Origin: Cohaesibacter sp.
GTDB lineage: Bacteria > Pseudomonadota > Alphaproteobacteria > Rhizobiales > Cohaesibacteraceae
Assembly (NCBI GenBank): GCA_025210795.1
Contig: JAOAQZ010000038.1
Location: 19,861-83,860, forward strand
DNA length: 64,000 nt
Direction of reading: 5' to 3'
Shown here: positions 60,606 through 64,000 of the stretch, piece by piece
Position numbering within the stretch: the first letter of the stretch is position 1
Layout of the letters: each line of letters starts with the position of its first letter
Program-made: the position numbers and the translations under genes
The notes under the pieces: model-generated
Databases searched by the model: none
Told to the model about the DNA's origin: nothing
What the model saw: the letters and a program-made list of their open reading frames with translations, nothing else

Positions 60606-61877
60606 ATGCATCATTTCGACTATAAAGACGGTGTCATGCATGCCGAAAATGTCTCCATTCCCGCTTTGGCGAAAGAGGTCGGCACTCCTTTTTATGTCTA
60701 TTCAACCGCAACGCTTGAACGGCATTATCAGGTTTTCTCCCAAGCCTTCGACGATATCCCCTCCCTTGTCTGCTATGCCATGAAAGCCAACTCCAATCTG
60801 GCCGTGCTTAAAACACTGGCAAGACTGGGCGCAGGCGCAGATGTGGTCTCGGAAGGGGAATTGCGCCGCGCATTGGCAGCAGGCATTCCAGCCTCAAAAA
60901 TCCTCTTCTCGGGCGTTGGCAAAACCCGCCGCGAGCTGACCTTTGCGCTGGAGCAGGATATTCTGTGCTTTAACATCGAATCAGAGCCCGAGCTGGAGCT
61001 ACTGAGCATTGTTGCAAGCAAGCTGGGTAAGGAAGCGCGAATTTCACTTCGGATCAACCCCGATGTTGATGCCAAAACCCATGCAAAAATCAGCACCGGC
61101 AAATCTGAAAACAAGTTCGGCATTCCCTGGAAGCAGGCAAGCGCGGTTTATGCCCGTGCGGCCAAGCTGCCCGGCATCAAGGTAACCGGCATCGATATGC
61201 ATATCGGCAGCCAGATCACCGAGTTGGAGCCATTTGATGCAGCTTTTGCCCGTTTGGGCGAGTTGATCAAAGAGCTACGCAAGGATGGCCACGACATTGA
61301 CCATGTCGATCTTGGCGGCGGCCTTGGCATTCCCTATCAGGCAGACCAGTCCCCTCCGCCCCTGCCGCGCGATTATGCCGAAACCGTCAAAAAACATGTG
61401 CGCGATCTCGACTGTAAGGTCTATTTCGAGCCGGGCCGCCTGATTGCTGGCAATGCAGGCATTCTGGTGACCGAAGTCATCTATCGCAAAGAGGGCGAAG
61501 GCAAAACCTTTGTCATCGTGGACGGGGCCATGAATGACCTGATCCGCCCGACACTCTATGAAGCATGGCATGATGTGCGCCCTGTGAGCGAGCCTGATTT
61601 TGACACCCCCACCGCCAATGTTGATATTGTGGGCCCTGTTTGCGAAACCGGTGATTTTCTCGCGCAAAATCGTCCTCTACCTCTTATGGAAGCAGGGGAT
61701 CTGATTGCCGTAATGTCAGCGGGTGCCTATGGCGCGGTGCAGGCCAACACCTATAACACGCGCCCCTTGGTGCCCGAAATTCTGGTAAGCGGTAATGAGT
61801 GGCATATCATCCGCGAGCGACCAAGCTATGACGAAATGCTGGGTCTGGATAAAATGCCTCAATGGCTCAAGGACTAG
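60606..61877 (+). CDS. lysA: Diaminopimelate decarboxylase
   Basis: Makes L-lysine from meso-diaminopimelate with PLP. The 423-residue length is usual. The PLP Lys is Lys60 in VCYAMKANSNLAVL; ADVVSEGELRRAL, GIDMHIGSQI, VDLGGGLGIPY and FEPGRLIAGNAG follow, with the CETGDFLAQNRPLP motif near the end giving the second-subunit Cys. It begins at ATG 60606 in the lptM-lysA order and ends before a strong terminator. Confidence 0.97.
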   Translation: MHHFDYKDGVMHAENVSIPALAKEVGTPFYVYSTATLERHYQVFSQAFDDIPSLVCYAMKANSNLAVLKTLARLGAGADVVSEGELRRALAAGIPASKILFSGVGKTRRELTFALEQDILCFNIESEPELELLSIVASKLGKEARISLRINPDVDAKTHAKISTGKSENKFGIPWKQASAVYARAAKLPGIKVTGIDMHIGSQITELEPFDAAFARLGELIKELRKDGHDIDHVDLGGGLGIPYQADQSPPPLPRDYAETVKKHVRDLDCKVYFEPGRLIAGNAGILVTEVIYRKEGEGKTFVIVDGAMNDLIRPTLYEAWHDVRPVSEPDFDTPTANVDIVGPVCETGDFLAQNRPLPLMEAGDLIAVMSAGAYGAVQANTYNTRPLVPEILVSGNEWHIIRERPSYDEMLGLDKMPQWLKD

Positions 61878-61904
61878 CGTCTTTTAAAGCAATCGTGATG
61901 AAAG

Positions 61905-61938
61905 AAAAAAGGCTGGCTTTTAAAAAGCCAGCCTTTTT
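61905..61938. terminator. Bidirectional terminator between lysA and the CpdR-like gene
   Basis: AAAAAGGCTGGCTTTT and AAAAGCCAGCCTTTTT are fully complementary, with A runs on the left and T runs on the right. Confidence 0.88.
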
Positions 61939-61972
61939 ATATCACCCTGTCTGAACTCAAACACAATAAAAG

Positions 61973-62380
61973 CTAGTTGAGCATGGCGTGCGGCATGGGC
62001 GAAGCCTGCGGCATGCCACCTGCCAGCGCTTCACGCACAGCCGTGCGGATTTCAGCCAGAGAAAAAGGTTTTGGGACAACATCATGGATATGCACGGCGA
62101 GCTTGTCACAGCGTTCTCGCTGATCGGCAAAGCCGGTCATCATGAGGATTGTCATATCAGGCCAATCCTTGGCGGCTGACATAGCCAGCGCAATTCCATC
62201 CATCATGGGCATCTTGATGTCAGTGAGCAGTAAATCAAACGCCCCATCCTGCTCAGCCAGTACGTCCATTGCATCCATGCCGTCTTCGGCGGTCTCCACA
62301 TCGTGACCATCCATCATCAACGCACGCTGGACGAACATACGTACCCCATCATCATCTTCAGTAAGAAGAATTCGGGCCAT
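61973..62380 (-). CDS. Single-domain response regulator, CpdR-like
   Basis: A 135-residue receiver-only protein from ATG 62380 (GGAG upstream). It starts MARILLTEDDDGVRMF, the phospho-acceptor is Asp54 in LLLTDIKMPMMDG, the Thr is in ILMMTGFADQ and the Lys is Lys104 in VVPKPFSLAE. The ILLxEDDDxxR start and the KPFxL end match CpdR, the phosphorelay protein that controls ClpXP degradation in the alphaproteobacterial cell cycle. The C-terminal tail GGMPQASPMPHAMLN is longer than in Caulobacter CpdR, so a paralogue is possible. Confidence 0.78.
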   Translation of the reverse strand: MARILLTEDDDGVRMFVQRALMMDGHDVETAEDGMDAMDVLAEQDGAFDLLLTDIKMPMMDGIALAMSAAKDWPDMTILMMTGFADQRERCDKLAVHIHDVVPKPFSLAEIRTAVREALAGGMPQASPMPHAMLN

Positions 62381-62507
62381 CCACTCCAACTCCCATCATT
62401 CTTTTTGTCGCACCTGAATCACTTCAGTTTGTCGCTCCATCATGCCGGTCAAATGGTTGACCAAATGCAAAGGAAGCGCTTTTTCGAGAAAAAGAATGTG
62501 AGAATTA

Positions 62508-63041
62508 TCAGCCCTCGCCTTTTAAATAACCCACAAAGGGCACTTCGCGATAAGAGTGGGCCTTGTCCATGCCATAGCCAACCACAAACTCGTCAGGACA
62601 TTCAAATCCAACATAATCGCCTTGGATATCCGCAATCCGTTTGCCCGGCTTATCAAGCAAAACCGCAATATCAGCCCGATTGGCTCCGCGCTCTTTAAGC
62701 AACTTCTGTGCATAAGCAAGAGTACGGCCAGACTCCAGAATATCGTCGATCAGCAACACATCACGTCCATTCACGATGGTCTCGATATCACGCACAACGC
62801 GCACATTGCCCGTTGATTTGGTGCCACTCCCATAGCTGGACAAAGACATGAACTCAACTTCAAGCGGAACACCGGCCCGATAGAGAGAGCGCAACAAATC
62901 TGCTGCAAAAACAAAACTGCCTTTGAGCACAGCAATCACCAAAAGATTGTCATAGCCAGCATTGGCGATGGTATCGGCCAATTCCTGATTGCGCTTGGCA
63001 AGGGTTTCTTCGTCATAGAGGACGTGAATAATCTCGGTCAT
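62508..63041 (-). CDS. hpt: Hypoxanthine phosphoribosyltransferase
   Basis: Salvages hypoxanthine or guanine with PRPP to form the nucleotide. The 177-residue length is normal. The PRPP motif is VLLIDDILESGRTL, with the earlier VIAVLKGSFVFAADL and the hood region EVEFMSLSSYGSGTKSTG. It is on minus, with the CpdR-like gene 127 bp beyond it and the DUF3426 gene 39 bp before it. In rhizobia hpt commonly neighbours a zinc-ribbon/DUF3426 gene. Confidence 0.95.
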   Translation of the reverse strand: MTEIIHVLYDEETLAKRNQELADTIANAGYDNLLVIAVLKGSFVFAADLLRSLYRAGVPLEVEFMSLSSYGSGTKSTGNVRVVRDIETIVNGRDVLLIDDILESGRTLAYAQKLLKERGANRADIAVLLDKPGKRIADIQGDYVGFECPDEFVVGYGMDKAHSYREVPFVGYLKGEG

Positions 63042-63080
63042 GAAGGCTCGCAGGTCCAGTAATCTTGCATCACCAAACCA

Positions 63081-63919
63081 TCACTGGGTTTTGGTCACGC
63101 GAAGGGAAACTTTTTTTGCCTGTGCTGGTGCAGCAATGCGGGTGGCAATATCTTTGCTTTCACCCGGCCCCAAGCCAACGCCATCAGGCTCGATAGCCCA
63201 TGCATATAGCTCTACGTCGTCATTGCCAAGCACGGAAAGCTGCACTTTTGGCAATAAAACAGGCTCACCCCCATCATTCACAAGGCTGGCATTGATGGAA
63301 ATGACCGGAGCACCTGAGCGTTGCAACAATTGCGCCGAGACATCCTGCAACACAACTCCGCTGAGGTTAACAGGCATGCCGAGAAAATCATAAAGTGAAG
63401 CAAAACTTGGCACAGTACGAACCACCAAGGCTGGGGCCATCAAAAGCCCGGCAACCATTACAAGACTGGCCGCAAGAGCAGAGCCGCCGACGATCCAATC
63501 CTTGCGATCATTCACTCCTGCAGTCTTGGCAGCAGCAGAGCGGCGCGGCTTGCGCCCCTTCCCACGGCGCCTGCGCACCGCGGATTCTATATCATTGCCC
63601 GCCTTTCCTTGAGCAATTGCCTTTTGTGCCTCAAACGCCGCTGCATCAACCGCTTCAACCACATCCTCATCTAGCCCATCAGCGACGCGGCTGGTGACAA
63701 GTTCTGTCTTGGGAGGACTGGTAGGCACAGCTTTTTCTGCTTCATTCGATCCCGGACTATCAAAAAGCGCATCAATATCATCTTGGCTTTGATCATCCCC
63801 AGCCCCTGATGGGCTATCAAACAGAGCGTCAATATCATCCTGGCTCTGATCTTCCCCGCCACCCGATGGACTGTCGAACAATGCATCAATATCGTCTTGG
63901 CTCTGGTCTTCCCCACCCC
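63081..63919 (-). CDS. DUF3426-type membrane protein with tandem acidic repeats, 5' end lost at a rearrangement junction
   Basis: About 279 residues are readable. The N-terminal part would normally carry a zinc-ribbon (MJ0042-type) start, which is absent here. It holds tandem copies of EDQSQDDIDALFDSPSGGG, then a basic stretch RRRRGKGRKPRR, one membrane helix (WIVGGSALAASLVMVAGLLMA), and a C-terminal DUF3426-like domain with SGVVLQDVSAQLLQRSG, INASLVNDGGEPVLLP and LGPGESKDIATRI. Its upstream side runs into an inverted duplication at 63920, in which the frame meets a stop at 63990-63992 with no usable start codon. The true start is therefore not in the window, or the gene is broken. Function unknown. 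Confidence 0.7.
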
Positions 63920-64000
63920 CTGATGGGCTAGATGAGGATGTGGTTGAAGCGGTTGATGCAGCGGCGTTTGAGGCACAAAAGGCAATTGCTCAAGGAAAGG
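63602..64000. repeat. Inverted duplication: 81-bp perfect arms around a 237-bp spacer
   Basis: Bases 63602-63682 are the exact reverse complement of 63920-64000, and the match continues to the window edge. The left arm is within the DUF3426-type coding sequence (encoding LDEDVVEAVDAAAFEAQKAI), so the right arm repeats it backwards. At the inner edge the 11-mer TAGCCCATCAG also occurs in the tandem repeat unit, the kind of microhomology seen at fold-back junctions. Confidence 0.95.
63741..63911 (-). repeat. 57-bp tandem repeat in the DUF3426-type gene, three copies
   Basis: On minus, units run 63911-63855, 63854-63798 and 63797-63741. Each encodes 19 residues of the form EDQSQDDIDALFDSPSGGG. 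The last copy diverges at its end. More copies may exist upstream beyond the junction. Confidence 0.9.

Noticed and set aside
63920..64000. Plus-strand reading of the right arm as a separate gene
   Set aside because: It is the exact inverted copy of the coding arm at 63602-63682; reading it as an independent gene would count the rearrangement twice.

Overview
The window looks like chromosomal DNA of an alphaproteobacterium, most likely Hyphomicrobiales (Rhizobiales). The evidence is the ethylmalonyl-CoA pathway genes (ccr, ecm, mcd), a tlpA / argH-lptM-lysA block, a CpdR-like regulator, hpt beside a DUF3426 zinc-ribbon-type gene, and a small HIG1-type protein, cobalamin adenosyltransferase, etfB-etfA and hbd in that order. 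TRAP uptake, hydroxyproline catabolism and two chemoreceptors would suit a marine or organic-matter-associated heterotroph. The genus is not established; a Cohaesibacter-like lineage is a guess. There is no prophage, CRISPR array or large island.

Layout. 1-4.3 kb: aroB (cut by the window edge) and aroK on the minus strand, a 47-residue membrane protein, xerD and accA. 4.5-5.8 kb: an L,D-transpeptidase lipoprotein. 5.9-14.9 kb: a catabolic island with an RpiR regulator, an N-formylglutamate-amidohydrolase-like enzyme, a DctQMP TRAP transporter, a glutamine-synthetase-like ligase, an aldehyde dehydrogenase and an iron alcohol dehydrogenase. Together these could import an amino alcohol or amine, gamma-glutamylate it, oxidise it and release the product. 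15-24.3 kb: a soluble chemoreceptor, a Zur-controlled znuA with a His/Asp tandem repeat, PPK2, a large MscS channel, a CAP-domain lipoprotein and an acyl-CoA synthetase. 24.4-29.3 kb: a GNAT-like protein, then divergent ccr and ecm. 29.4-34.6 kb: a small hybrid kinase, an AEC transporter, gluQ-RS, an AlkA-type glycosylase, dsbB and a YqaA-like protein. tRNA-Leu(CAA) follows at 34.8 kb.

35.2-39.8 kb is a hydroxyproline-type cluster: deaminase, 4-hydroxyproline epimerase, FAD D-amino-acid dehydrogenase and a proline-racemase paralogue with Ser/Thr in place of the catalytic cysteines. 40-48 kb: a Cache-type chemoreceptor, a DUF924 protein, a TusA-like protein, a D,D-carboxypeptidase, a 268-bp MITE-like element, an M20 amidohydrolase, a TauE-type permease and YihY. 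48.3-57.5 kb returns to acyl-CoA metabolism: an EamA permease, methylsuccinyl-CoA dehydrogenase (mcd), an SDR, a HIG1-like protein, PagL, cobalamin adenosyltransferase, rhomboid, etfBA and hbd. ETF would accept electrons from Mcd, and the adenosyltransferase would supply the cofactor of Ecm, so the two distant blocks serve one pathway. 57.7-64 kb: a small motility-type protein, tlpA, argH, lptM, lysA, a CpdR-like regulator, hpt and the broken 5' end of a DUF3426 gene.

The last 400 bases contain a perfect inverted duplication of at least 81 bp that interrupts the final gene. It is either a real fold-back rearrangement or an assembly/amplification chimera, so the right edge should be treated with caution. 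Start codons were chosen by Shine-Dalgarno spacing and signal-peptide fit, and several differ from the longest open frame. Family assignments come from reading motifs; no database search was run.
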